From Icerya purchasi (Eukaryota; Arthropoda; Insecta; Hemiptera; Monophlebidae), in the NCBI GenBank assembly GCA_039619475.1, contig CM077116.1:375460188-375524187 (forward strand): a DNA stretch of 64,000 nucleotides, given 5' to 3'. The notes under the pieces are model-generated. The model saw only the letters and a program-made list of their open reading frames with translations, did not search any database and was not told where the DNA came from. Shown in pieces: positions 1 to 11,592 of the stretch (positions are counted from its first letter, which is position 1; every line of letters begins with the position of its first letter). Position numbers and translations under genes: made by a program.

Positions 1-283
1 CTTCATTTCTAGTAGTCTCTATTTTAAAATTTTGAACTCTGGTAATGTTTACGCGTTTTTCTTTTTGAATAATTAAAACTGGTAATCGCAGTGTTAAATC
101 TACTCAAAAAAAACAAAATTAATTTTAAAAAAAAGGTAAACACAGGAGGGGTCATTACTTTAAACTTTCGTCTTCTTCGTCGCTTTCTTTCTACATACCG
201 CGTTGGGTAGAAGAAAAACGAGTTTCAAGTATTGATATTTTTAATTAATAAGAACAAATTTTCCTTATTAACTTAATTATGTC
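1..283. other. AT-rich sequence, no gene seen
   Basis: No open frame of note, RNA motif or recognisable repeat was seen. The sequence is AT-rich with short A and T runs. Confidence 0.6.
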
Positions 284-397
284 GCCAATAATAAGTAAAT
301 AAATGAATGTCCAAAAATTGCAGTTACTAACTGTTATAATTATCTTAAAACCGAATTTTATTCACTATATTCACCATTAATAAAAATTATTTATAAT
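284..397 (+). repeat. Left arm of a 4.3-kb inverted repeat pair
   Basis: Positions 284-374 match the reverse complement of 4513-4603 over 91 bases with 4 mismatches, counted by eye. A weaker match with small indels continues to about 397 and 4490. The pair bounds a block filled with other transposons. It could be the terminal inverted repeats of one composite element, two opposed copies of a small repeat, or fold-back arms split by later insertions. No target-site duplication is evident outside the arms. Confidence 0.8.
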
Positions 398-539
398 TTT
401 TTTTTTCTTTATTCTTATTTTATCACAACGGACCAACTTTAGTGGTCATTTAGCGATTAATTTATTGCGATAAAGAATGTTTTGTGGGGGGGGGGGGTGT
501 AGTACTCAGTAGTACTCCCTCTGAACTTTATACTGGCTG

Positions 540-2640
540 GACAAGGTCTAAAGGCTTATTTCGTCACAGTCTGCGTATTTCACCGGAGCTGTCCAGAAAA
601 TTGGTAGCAAGTGGATTCATATGAATGCTCAGTCGGGCGACATGTTTATTTGTTTGTTTTTTGATTTCATTCTCCACAGACATGACGTTCAAGTCATTAT
701 GGAGGGTATAATTTGAGACGTACCAGAGGGCTGCAGTAATGGTTCTCAGTACTCTATTTTGATATCGTTGTATTTTCTGTAAGTTCGATGTTTTTGCGCA
801 GCCCACAGCTGTATACCATACAGCCAGATCGGTTTTACAGCTACTACTTTATATAATAGAGTTTTATTGTCTAACGACAAGCCCGATCTCTTAGCTAACA
901 GCCACGACATGGTTCTAGTCTTAAACCCCAAATGCTCGATTTTTTTCTGAATGTGAGTACCCCAGGTCAGCCTAGCGTCCAAGTGCATGCCTAAATATAT
1001 TTTGCGTTATTGACATTTGGTATTACGACGTTATTTATTTTGATTGGACAGGCGTTCAATTTTTCGATTTGTGAATAAAATGTGTGTCTACTTACTTTCG
1101 TTGACTACTATACGTCATCGTTTTAGCCAAGTTTCCATATGCCGAAGTGACTCCTGCAGTTTTTCTGTGGCTATGTTTTTACACTTATCCCAAGATGGCT
1201 GCGTCATTCGCGTACAAAGCTACTTCTGTATTATCCAGCATCGGGAAGTCGGACTTCTAGATTAGGTACAATATTGGACCCAGAACGCTCCCGTGCAGGA
1301 TCACGTTACCGGAAAAATATCTGAGTATTCATCGGCTATTTTTCCTCGAAAATATCTTTCCTGTATATACGATTTAAATAGGGGAGACAGAAGGAATGAG
1401 AAAGCAGAAGTTTAATTTTTGTACAATAATCCTTGATGCCATTGCTTGCGGGCCATCCAGAAATGCGGCTGTACAAATATTCTTTTTTTCCAGGCTATTT
1501 TCAATAATCTTCGTTAGTCTGTGACTATAGTGTTGTGGTGCTTACGGAAACCAAATTGAAAATCGGGAATAATTGTATTGGTAGATAATATTGGAAGCAA
1601 TCGTTTTAAAATTAATTTTTCCAGTATCTTTGAGAGGACAAGAAACAACGAAAATGGGTTTATATGATGAGACCAGCTCAGACGGTTTGCCAGGCTTCGG
1701 TATAACAATTATCTGCAAGAACGTGCAAGCCAGCGGAAAATATTGATTACGAAGAACAGCGTTATATATTTGTGTTATAAATACAATACTTTTACGTGGT
1801 AGATCATTTAAAAGCTCCGCTGTGATTAAGTCAAATCCGGGGCACTTTTTCCGTTTCATATTTTTGAAGAGTTGCTGTATCTCACTAGGAGCAACCGGTG
1901 TTATAGGTAAACTCATTTGTAGCGGTTTATCCAGGTATTCGAGGATATCTGTGGAGTCAGCAGCTTGAGGATTCGGTGTAAATACATCGTAAAAATAATT
2001 AGCAAAAAGCGCCGCTTTATCGCAATTAGTGCGAGCCCAGCTACCGTCAGGTTTTTGTATTGGTGGAATACACACAGTTGGCCATTGTAAACGTTTGGTC
2101 CCTTTGCACCGTGAGTAATCATCGTTTTTGATCGGTGACAAACTCGACAGAAATGTTTTGCAAGCGTTTCGTTTTTATTTTCATGCAGTACTTTACGCAG
2201 TTGCTTGGTTTTTCTGTTTAGTTGCGTTTTAATAGCCGGATTTGTATTGCAGGTTTTTCGTAATTTCCCCTTTTCACGCACTAGTGTTAGTATATGTTTC
2301 GGGATATTATTAGACACCTTGGGAGGTTCTACACTGGGAGTAGAGCTAGCCACGCAGCATTTTGTATGATTTCTGTTATGTTTTGAACTGCTTTATCAAT
2401 TTCGTAATTAGTTTTCAGAGGCATGTTTAAACTTACGTTAGTCTCTAGATATTGTTTAAATAAAGGCCAGGTGGATTTTTTATTGATAAGATATGGCTCA
2501 GGTGTTTTTGTTATTGGCGAAATGCTCACCATTAATATAACCCAGCAGTGGTCTGACTGTTCAAAAGCAGACCCGCAAATTTTCCCATCTCCAACCACGT
2601 GCGCATACGAAATCAGTAGTGAAATCACTTCGTTGCGTGT
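540..2640 (-). pseudogene. Decayed Jockey-clade non-LTR retrotransposon (endonuclease end and reverse transcriptase)
   Basis: Reading leftward on the minus strand, the pieces give the end of an AP endonuclease domain (SDHCWVILMVS at about 2520, normally SDHxPV), then the RT N-terminal linker (about 1913-2353). RT fingers follow at 1542-2141 (KKCPGFDLITAELLNDLP, IIVIPKPGKPSEL). Next come a remnant with ILEKLILKRLLP and FQFGFRKHH (1514-1708), a heavily broken palm, and the thumb at 564-988 (LDARLTWGTHIQKK, RYQNRVLRTITAALWYVSNY). The frame switches several times and carries stops, so it is dead. The catalytic FADD box reads YANDAA, a loss of the first Asp, and the GVPQG box is destroyed. The 5' part (ORF1 and most of the endonuclease) is missing; it ends at about 2640 against an oppositely oriented element. 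Jockey assignment rests on overall motif resemblance. Confidence 0.85.
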
Positions 2641-3431
2641 AAATGATTACTGTTCGGTACAAGAAGCAGAATTGTGCGCCATATACAGTAGCCTGGTAAC
2701 TTGTTTGCAGACAGGAGAAGCATACTTTTAATGACTGACTCTTCGGCTTCTCTAAAATCGATTTCCTCGCAGAACAACATGGATATCTTAGTCCTGGAAG
2801 TCAATTATACGTTGAAGTTGCTCCATCAAGCAAGAAATCAGGTAACGGTGCTGAGTCATATGGGAATTCAAGGCAACGAGCGAGTTGACATGACGTGCCC
2901 GCACCAATGCCGTTCGCAGCGCCACAAATCTGCAAAGTGAAGGTTTATTTCCATGAACGTATGATGGCTGAGTGGATCAGCCAGTGGCAAAGGGAACCAT
3001 CCTTTATGAAAAGCATAAAATTTACAACTGATCCATGGTTCCCTTCCCTTTACCTTACGCGTCGAGAATATGCTGTCTTAAATCGGTTGCGGGTTGGGTA
3101 TACGGCGGTCTCACACAATTATATACTTGAAGGTACTATTCTCCCACCCACGTGCCCTTTCTGTTCCGGCTCTTCTTATCCTTCCGTGGAACACCTGTTA
3201 CAACAATGTGTGGCGTTCGCCTGCTCCGCTTTTGCCGGTGTTCCACTTTCAACTATACTGTCAAATGACCCAACGCGCGTACAAAAGCAATTCGGTTTTC
3301 TTAGAACCAACAGCTTAATAAGTAAATTATGAAATAGCCCTTGTCACCCTGACCCATGTGCTGTAATGACCATTGCAGCTCAAAATGGTGCGTGAGCGAC
3401 ACCAATAATTTTATTAAAAAAAAAAAAAAAA
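2640..3431 (+). pseudogene. 3' part of an I-like (RNase H-bearing) non-LTR retrotransposon with poly(A) tail
   Basis: The frames at 2640-3332 encode part of an RNase H domain: QEAELCAIY with the catalytic Glu, LMTDSSASLKS with a catalytic Asp, then GIQGNERVDM. The family C-terminal tail follows, with LTRREYAVLNRLRVGYTAVS and the Cys-rich CPFCSGSSYPSVEHLLQQC (C-x2-C...H...C). The same RNase H-then-knuckle order is typical of I/LOA-type elements. At least two frameshifts separate the pieces, the first RNase H Asp is absent and RT is missing, so this is a 5'-truncated dead copy. Stop codon at about 3330, a short 3' UTR, and a 16-A tail at 3416-3431 mark the 3' end. Confidence 0.85.
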
Positions 3432-4090
3432 TAACATGCTTTTTGGTATTGTTTGCTGTATTTTTAATGTCATGTCTTTGTATTTATTAATATAATGATC
3501 TTCTGCTGTGTTTAAAAGTTTATTGTCAGTAACTTTTTTTTTTTTTTTTTTTTATGAGTACGCTAACGAAGAGCAACAGCTCAATCAACCAAGGAATCTA
3601 AGTAATAGTTCCAAAGGAGCTAAACATATTAGATTTTAATCTGGTGCGAGATTGACTGAATGAAAGAAGCTAGAATAGGAGCAACTGACAAGGTAGGAGA
3701 TAAGAGAAGACAAGAGTCATTGTATGGAGTAGGAAGACCAAGATGCAAAAGCTGAAAATAGAAGACAGAACGTTCTGAAGAAAGGGAGTAACTATTTTTA
3801 AAATTGTCATGTCTGTTTGTATATTACATGTTATTGTATGGTTTTGTTTGATTAGGTGATTAGCAAATGTTGGTTTTTCAAGATAATTATGTTTAATCGT
3901 ATATACATCAACATTTGCTGACCAGATAATCAAACAAAACCATACAATAACATATAATATACAAACAGACATGACAATTTTAAAAATAGTTACTGACAAT
4001 AAACTTTTAAACGCTTTAGAAGATTATTATATTAATAAATACCAAACCATGACATTAAACAAACAGCAAACAATGTCAAAAACATGTTAT
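3432..4090. repeat. Long inverted repeat (fold-back) with 36-nt loop
   Basis: The left arm (3432-3534 continuing at 3787-3872) pairs with the right arm (3909-4090); the central loop is about 36 nt. The inner 80 bases of each arm are almost perfect complements, the outer part has several indels. The left arm is interrupted by a separate retroelement insertion. The left tip abuts the poly(A) tail of the neighbouring I-like element, so that element may have landed at or cut off the arm tip. No coding capacity. Confidence 0.85.
3535..3786 (-). mobile_element. 5'-truncated I-family 3' end inserted in the inverted repeat, 7-bp TSD
   Basis: About 252 bp that break the left arm of the inverted repeat; the uninterrupted right arm shows the empty site. 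AGTAACT is duplicated at 3528-3534 and 3787-3793. A run of 20 T at 3534-3553 is the tail, so the insert lies on the minus strand. Its sequence shares words with the 3' ends of the I-like copies at 13.3 and 54.6 kb (CAACCAAGGAATCT against CAACCGAGGACCT; AGAACGTTCTGAAGAAAGG against AGAACGTTCCGCAGAAAG). It is 5'-truncated and non-coding. Confidence 0.8.
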
Positions 4091-4489
4091 TTAATATAAA
4101 AATCTCATATAATTAAAATATAAATATAATAAAATTAAAATACATATATATATTTTTTTATATTTTTCATATCCTTTATCATCTGTTGTTTTATATTTGT
4201 TATATTTCATTATTTTATTTTATATAATTTATGTATATTATTTAATTATTTCATTGTTATTTCATCAGTTTTATACACCTGTTCTACATTCACATAGACC
4301 AACTATCTTTATATATTGAGTTATTGCCTTATAACAATCTAATAATGTAAATAACAACACAATAAAAATTTAGTCCATGAATATGTCAAACAATTGACGA
4401 AACCGGTCGGACGAGAAGATTTTATGTGATTTTTAAATGTTCATTAAGTTTTGTATATATTGTTAGTGAAACTAATTTATGTTTATTTA
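4091..4489. other. AT-rich stretch, no gene seen
   Basis: Very AT-rich, with no ORF or recognisable element between the fold-back at 3.4-4.1 kb and the right arm of the outer inverted repeat. Confidence 0.5.
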
Positions 4490-4603
4490 TAAATAATTAA
4501 TGTTATACACGTGTGAATATAGTGAATAAAATTTGATTTTAACATAATTATAACAGATAGTAACTGCAATTTTTGGACATTCATTTATTTACTTATTATT
4601 GGC
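4490..4603 (-). repeat. Right arm of the 4.3-kb inverted repeat pair
   Basis: Reverse-complement match to 284-397 (see that entry). Just outside it, the 8-mer CAGTTTAC occurs twice (about 4603-4621), a small local duplication. Confidence 0.8.
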
Positions 4604-6609
4604 AGTTTACAAGCAGTTTACGGAAGAAAAATACTTGTAATTAAATATTTCGTTTTGATTTATATAATAAGCATAAACTGTAATTTATTTTGAGTTGACG
4701 ATAATAAGAGTGTCGGGAACTCACGCAACGGGCATACTTGCCCTGTGAGACCTACAACTTATTAATATATATAGCAAAGTATATATACATATACATATAT
4801 ATATATATATATAATGGTACAGGGGAAAATATGAAAAAAAATCCGAAGCATCGGATATTTTTAGAAAAAATCGTATCCAGTCACATAATTACTCATGCAA
4901 TTGTATTTGTAACTGCTTGAAATGTATAACGTAATAAAAAATAATAATAATAAAGTAAAATAAAAAATAAAAAATTCAAAAAATATAAATAAATAAAAAG
5001 AGAAATAAGAATATGTAACATAATAGAGTGATTTTAGCAATATAACTGAAAGTTTTAAGGGCATTTATATTAAAAGTGGCATCTGAATTTTCTAAAATGT
5101 AATCCAGCAAATATGGAAAAATTAAGTGTTCTGTTCGGTAATTTTCGTGTGTAGTCGTCCTGCTCACTTAATGCTACCGTCTAAGAAGCATTTAACTGAA
5201 AATCGCGGTATTGTAAACTTTTTATATTTCGACTAGATGAATGGCGAAAGATATTGCATAAATTTTTGCTACTATCGACTTTTGTTTCCTTTTAGCTTTT
5301 GCTCGTGCTTTGGACGCACGCTGACGAAAATATTTTACGACGTCAACGAAATAGTTATGCTATCTCAGTATTTTGTTCCAGTTGTGGCGACCGAAAACTG
5401 AACGACGTTTATTCTGCGTTAAATCGAATATGTTGAAAAATTAATAAAACTGAGAATTGTAAATTATCCGTGCCAGTCTGAACTATTGCCGCTATCATAT
5501 TAGTATTAGAACATGTGTCAAAAGGTCAGTGGCATTTTGTCCGTTTAATAATTGGTGGTCCGAGTGTTATCGTACGTTCGTTCATATTGAACCTATCCGG
5601 CTGAAATAGTAAAAGCGCAACCAGGTATTTCCTCACCGCCAGTATAAGAACAAAAGATAGGAATACCGTTCGATATTATTATCTTGCTCTAGGTAATGTC
5701 CTCTCTCAAAAAAAAAAAAAAAAAAAAAAACCATTAAAATGACGTAGATTCCGTCTATTTCAGATAATGTACTTCATCGATCGTTTTACTGAATAACATG
5801 TTGAGTTATGGGCAATTAGCTATATTCACAATGGAAAGTTACGAGCCCATTTCAAAGTTTGACATGGTCACACGCTATAATATATAGTCTAGAATGAAAT
5901 TCGAGTAAGTGGATCGAATGTGTTTATTAAACAGTGTTCTTGCCAACGTGACAACGCTAACACTTTGATCGCACTAAAACGTCCGCTGAAAATTTTTTAG
6001 CCAAAATTAAGTTATTAGGGGGGGGGGAATTCTTTCCACACGAAAACAGTTTTTGTTAGAAATTAATATTAATCACTCAAAACTTTTTGTCGCGAAGAAA
6101 AACTTGAAAATTAAAAAAACTTTAATAATCGCTGAAATATAATCGATAATTTTTTTTTCTATCGTTTTCGATAGTCATAAGAATATCCATCATAAACTTG
6201 CTATTTATCTTTTACGAACTGAAGTAAAATTTTAACAAAATTACTTTCGAAAGTAATAATAAGTTCTACTTAGAAAAAAAGCTTGTAAAAAAGATGTACC
6301 AACGATTTATCTTGTAAATCAAAGTTAATTTGAAAACCATTAAGCGGCATCAAGAATAATACGTCAATTACGGATTTACATGGGGGGGGGACACGTCACG
6401 ACGTTTGGATTGCCGTTTTTTAATGAAATTTTTCAGACCGATACAAGAACACATGAGTATATGAATTGTGTAAAATATTTCAAAGCTATTTTAGATTTAT
6501 GCGGGAAATTTAAATACTTACAAGCTGTAGTGTATATAATAAAGCCGTTTTTTAGACGAAAATGTGCAATAAATTTCAGATTATATTTACTTCGTGCAAA
6601 TAGTTCGAG
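4604..6609. other. Non-coding AT-rich DNA with simple repeats
   Basis: Contains a TA microsatellite (about 4780-4813), a 23-A run at 5708-5730 that could be a retrotransposon tail but is preceded by nothing I recognise, and G runs near 6018 and 6381. Short frames here are low-complexity or random. No gene seen. Confidence 0.5.
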
Positions 6610-7680
6610 AGACCGATTATTCTAAAATGAAGTACACATTAAGCATAGAAATTACTAAAAAACTATAGTAACTTTAAAAAAAGTAAACTGTGTAAATACA
6701 ATGAAAATTTAAATGCGTTCTTTATTACATTAATATAAAAACATGATTACTTTAATGTAAACGAAAACAATGCAGGCAAAAAAAAAATTACAATTTTATA
6801 AATGTTGAAATGTTAAAATATCATAAACATCGACGGGTGTTAGTTTATTACTACGAAACAAGTCGGTATTTATAATATTTTAATATTTCAACATTTATAA
6901 AATTATAATTTCTGTATAATTACATTGTTTTCGTTTTATATTACATGAATAATGAAATGGACGGTGTGCCTACTAATCGTAATTACTTTAGTTGTTTGTA
7001 TGTAGTGTAGTAATGAAAGAGATGGCAATTTACATTGCCAACGGGCGTAGTAGGTCCAAGTCTCGCCTCACTAGCGTGTCGGTAATGGATTTTTTCACTT
7101 TTAATTTGCCTTATTTTCACCGCTACTCGCGCAATTTGTGTACATAAGCGGTTCGAAACTTAATTTAGTATATTTAAATATTCATAACAACAAAATAAAA
7201 CGTATTTGAAATATATTCATCGAATTCTTTATAACTATATAAATATAATCAGACTTTTTAAATATTTAAATAATTTAATGTTGATTTTATTACTATATAC
7301 ATGTATATATTATATTATATAGATATGCAATAACAACAAAAAAAACGTTAATAATATTAAATTAAACTGTGCTTTCTAATGTCTCCAGTAATGCCGTACT
7401 GTTGCAAATTTTGCGGTGAAAATATTGTAAGAGTAAAATAAATAATCAGAGTTAATACTGAAAAACCGGCGGAAGATTTGAAAAACTACTGCGCCCGTTG
7501 TCAGTGTTAGTTACCATCGCTTTCGCTACTTTATTACATAAAACAACTGTCTTTATAATATATAAATGTAATAGATGACGTAGTGACATTTTTATTAAAT
7601 TAAACATTTTTTTTTCCATTACTTTATTGTTTTTTAGTAATTTTTATGTTTAATGTACTTCATTTTAGAATAATCGGTCT
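6610..7680. repeat. Long inverted repeat (fold-back element), about 1.07 kb
   Basis: The outer tips are complementary: 6610-6665 against 7627-7680, including AGACCGATTATTCTAAAATG and its complement. The inner arms pair again at about 6990-7143 against 7401-7548, sharing AACGGGCG and the TTTTCACCG end. The spacer at about 7145-7400 is AT-rich. The left arm carries an extra hairpin of its own (about 6761-6820 against 6880-6935) that has no counterpart in the right arm. No open frame of significance, so it is non-autonomous or not a transposon. No clear target duplication at the tips. Confidence 0.75.
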
Positions 7681-7963
7681 TCCAAACCATTTACACCAGG
7701 TAAATATAATCTGGAATTTATCTATATGGCTATAAAAATTTAATTTTTAAGCGCACGCTAATATTTTACACGATTCATTATGCTTTTCTTTCGATCTGTA
7801 AAATTTCATCGAAATCAGTGATCCCAGGAACCGAGGGAATTTTGGCCGTATGATTTTTCCAGTCTGTCTCGTGAAGTACAAACCTCGGAGTCTTCAGATT
7901 TGTGATAGCGAAACTTGAGAAATATAAAAATATAGGGAAGTAATCGCTGCGGCAGAGACTATC
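7681..7963. other. Non-coding spacer
   Basis: No recognisable gene; the minus-strand frame ending here is partly made of the GA tract and looks random. Confidence 0.4.
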
Positions 7964-7992
7964 AGAGAGGGAGAGAGCGAGAGAGAGAGAGA
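7964..7992 (+). repeat. GA-rich tract
   Basis: An imperfect (GA)n run of about 29 bases. Such tracts bind GAGA factor in insect promoters (known for Drosophila); here it lies about 170 bp upstream of a TATA-like word. Confidence 0.7.
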
Positions 7993-8075
7993 ACTTAATT
8001 TTCGGGAGCACTGGTGAAGAAAGTTACGGAACGATGAAACATGCGTGGTTGAGATATACAAGTACGGTTTAACTG

Positions 8076-8157
8076 TGATTAATTATGGTGTCGAGAATGA
8101 TCTGTTCTGTTGTCAATGATTAATTATGGTATCAAGAATGGTCTGTTCTGTTGTCAT
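8076..8157 (+). repeat. Tandem duplication, two 41-bp units
   Basis: Two adjacent copies beginning TGATTAATTATGGT (8076-8116 and 8117-8157), differing at a few positions. Both contain a TAATTA homeodomain-type core and TCTGTTCTGTTGTCA. Confidence 0.85.
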
Positions 8158-8160
8158 CAC

Positions 8161-8215
8161 TCTCGGTATAAAGTGGATGGAGTTGTTAGGTACTGGTAAT
8201 TGACGTTTCAGTTCA
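8161..8215 (+). promoter_or_regulatory. Possible core promoter (TATA-like and initiator-like words)
   Basis: TATAAA at 8167-8172 is followed by TTCAGTT at 8207-8213, which resembles the arthropod initiator TCAGT. The spacing (about 43 bp) is longer than the usual 30 or so, which weakens the call. A GA tract and a tandem duplication lie just upstream. No downstream coding exon is visible. Confidence 0.2.
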
Positions 8216-11200
8216 GATAATCTAAAGTTTCTCTAATCTTACCGTTAAGCGGACACTAGTAAGCTGTAACTCGAGAAGATCTAATTTAGCGACTAGATAC
8301 TGTAGGGTATTTATTGAACCGTTTCAGCTGATGAATTTATAACTAATCCGTTTATTCGAGAGCGCTGCTAATGTTGGTTTTGACAAGTCTCTCCTGAGAA
8401 CTAATAATTATTCTAATTCATCAAAACCTCTGCAGTTTGTTTGCGTGATTATGTTGCTAGGGGCAATTGATCGTACTGTCGTCAAAGGGTCGCCGTTGAA
8501 GGAGTTTCATTAATGGCGGTTTAAGTTAATCTTTATATCGGAGGAGAGAGCGACTTCAGATTCGTATCCCCCGATTTTAAGCTTATTCGAAATATACTCG
8601 AACACATACTTTTTGCACTTGTGCTTTTCAGGCACGGTGTATTTGCTAGGACTTTAGTCGATCTGCGTTATGTGCGAAGTTCCAAATGTAGACTTTATTA
8701 GATTTCTAAATTCGTCGGTAAATTGCTCTTCCGCAAATATTAGATTGACGTTCTTAATTAATTAATTCACCGGTAACAATGAAATTGTTAAACTTACAAT
8801 TATTGTACTACTGTTTGAATCATTTCTTCTCAGCAGTCTTCGATACTAGCGCATCGTAAGCGCAACCATTAAAAAAGACACGGTTAGCCTACTGTAGTTT
8901 ACGGAATGAAAAATATATTCTTTCATTACAGGAATATTTCTTTAAAAATGAAGTGCAATAATCGTAATTACCGAATTCGAAATTAATTAATGAAAATCAA
9001 TTTCCGAACCCAAATTTTCCAGCGGTATAAAAAACGATATATTATATGTACGTAAACTGTAGTCTACTTAGGACATATTAAAAAGGAAAATATCTTCCTC
9101 AATAAAATTTTCAACTTATAGAGCTTTCAAATGAACGAAAATTACATTTACGTAACATTCACTTATTTACATAATGAGTTGAAATTCCTTTGCGAAGGTA
9201 TTAAGAATATCTAATCTCTAATCTAGTCCAATTGTCCTGGGTAGCTGCCCTAAGTCGGCCAAGCCCAAAAAAAAAAAAAAAAAAAAAGCAGTATTGAGAT
9301 CACTGCAAAGACTGAGACGTTAAGCGGATAATTTTTATTGTTCCGCGCGCGAAAGAATTCTATGCAGTTACGAAAAACCAATCACGTCTTACGGATAAAA
9401 TTTACTTTTCACCTTAAATTAGTACGTGTCTGATAAATAATTCCAATCACGTGTTTAATTGGAGTTCACATCGTTCACTTATCTGTAAAGTTGAAACCGG
9501 AAAAAAAAAAAAAAGTCACCGAAATCCGAATGATTTTAAATTGTCACAGTATAAACTGACCGCTAGAAACGGGAGCACAGAGATAAACGCGTCACGAAAT
9601 GCTCTAAATCAAAATGTTGACCGAATTATCAGTATATAATAAAAATAGTTTGATGTTATTAAGAGTTCGTTCGTGACCTAGGGATTAGAAGATGCCGGTG
9701 ATTTTCACCTGATAACAGTTATCGGGTAAGTAAGAGATATTTGATGGTTTAAAACTTGGTCACCGGTTAAAATTTCTATTTTTATAATTCTTTTTTTTTC
9801 TTTTTCTTCTTCGTCTCCTTCTGCAACGAAACTATTAATCACTGTTTTCAGATAAGATGTCTTCCTCGCGACCCACTGATAAAGTTCGATGAAGAAGAAG
9901 TAGCGAGCAGCATGAAATCAATCTTGCCGAAATGAAAAGCATGTTGCAACAGTACGTGATGATTCAAATTGTAAAGGAAAATTTAAAAAGAAAAAAAATT
10001 GCTATTTTAATTAATGGATTGGGAAGAAAGGCACAGTTGTAGCAAATTTGGTGGTACGAATTCCAGAAGATTTAATAAACACGGAGATAAGACTTTGGAA
10101 ACTAGTAATTAAGAAGTGGCTGGCTGAGAACATAAATAAGGGACACAATAAGTTAGTTTTTAATTGTATATAATGGTGGATAATCTGTCATATATGTAAA
10201 TAATTAAGACGGATGTTCGTCAAGTGTAATAATCGTATGGTACGCGTACTGTATGCAGTGTTAAGTAGGTATTAAGAAGCTTTGTAATTATATTTATGAA
10301 TAATAGTGTTGGGCACCCACAGACGGGCAGTATTATTAAAAAAAAAAACAACAAAAAACAATCATTATGCCGATGCTACTAAATCCGGCAACTAAAAATC
10401 GCGTCAAGTAAGATTTTAGAGTTTTACTGTTATTTTCGTAATAATAATTACTTCGTAAATCGGTAATTTTCGAACCATAGCATCAGTAGCGAATAATTTA
10501 CACTACAAGTCGTTGGCTGATGGAAGTAGGGAAAGGCATAACAATGGTGAAGATTTTGATGAAGCGCGGAAACATCGGGTGATATATACATACATACTTC
10601 TCGGTTTTTATAAAAAATAATCGACTTGTCAACTCAATCCCCGCCGTGGTGTACCTTTTTCCCGATCACTACCCTACTGAGCGGGCTTAAGTATTATTTG
10701 AAAAAATTCATCGAAGCGTATCAAAGTGATAAAATATTTATCGAGAGAAAATTACATTTTAAAATTTATTTGATTTAGTGAAGAGTTTTTAATGTTCTGA
10801 GAAAAAACGTCGACTGCAGAAGTAGAGGTTTTATCTGTTTTTTAAACAGTTTTTTTTAGCTTAAATCTACGGAACTCTCGACAAGTCTCGGAAGATAGAA
10901 ATTCGCTATTCTCAAAAATTACTCGCGGATAAAATTTTTCATTGCGCGAAGAATTTTATTATGTACTTTTTTTGGAGTTATTAAAATCTTTTTTTTTTTT
11001 CTTTTTTTTTTTTGAGCTAAAACTTACAAAAAATAAAAAAAACGAAATAAGCTTGATTTTTAAAAAACAACTAAATTTTTATTTTTCAATTTCGCGTGGC
11101 AACAAATTAAATGAGAAATTTTCACAACATTATTTCTCGAAATCAACGACGTTCTTCCAAGTCTTCTTTCCCGGTCCGGTCATTTTTACTTTTACACGGT

Positions 11201-11524
11201 AATTGTTTATGATAAAATAGGTAAAACGATTTTTGATTTTTCCAACAAAGAGAGAAGCGAGAAGCCTTTGCAGATACCGGCGCGGGGAGGAAAAATTGTC
11301 CATATTCTGTTTTGTTTCTTTTCATTTATGTGTAAGTAAATAAAGTCGCAATTCATCTGATTTTAGAAAATTCCAGAGCAGTGCGTAATCGAAAGGTAAA
11401 TATGACAATTCAGAGACGACCTTGTCTTATGCAAAGTATAAAAAGCTCGTTTGGCCAATTTTTCCTCTCTACTTGTTAAATTTTCATCTTGAAGGGGCGT
11501 TTTTCGTTTAATGAAGACAGAGCT
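8216..11524. other. Non-coding DNA, no gene recognised
   Basis: AT-rich, with scattered short frames that do not resemble proteins. At 9231-9287 a 21-A run is preceded by TCGGCCAAGCCC, which loosely resembles the I-family 3' terminus on the plus strand. At about 9850-10090 a broken frame (AEMKSMLQQYVM, KRKKIAILINGLG) could be a very old retrotransposon ORF remnant, not assignable. Confidence 0.45.
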
Positions 11525-11592
11525 TTTATTCTATTTTATTTTATTCAGTTTTATCCTAATTTTATTTCATTTTATTTTATTTTATTTTATTT
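11525..11592 (+). repeat. ATTTT pentanucleotide repeat
   Basis: An imperfect run of TTTTA units over about 68 bases. Confidence 0.8.

Noticed and set aside
2423..2660. Plus-strand frame at 2.4-2.7 kb
   Set aside because: Its first part is antisense to the Jockey endonuclease end; only the portion after about 2640 belongs to the RNase H element.
4738..5167. Short frames on both strands near 4.7-5.2 kb
   Set aside because: Low-complexity TA and A-rich translation without domains.
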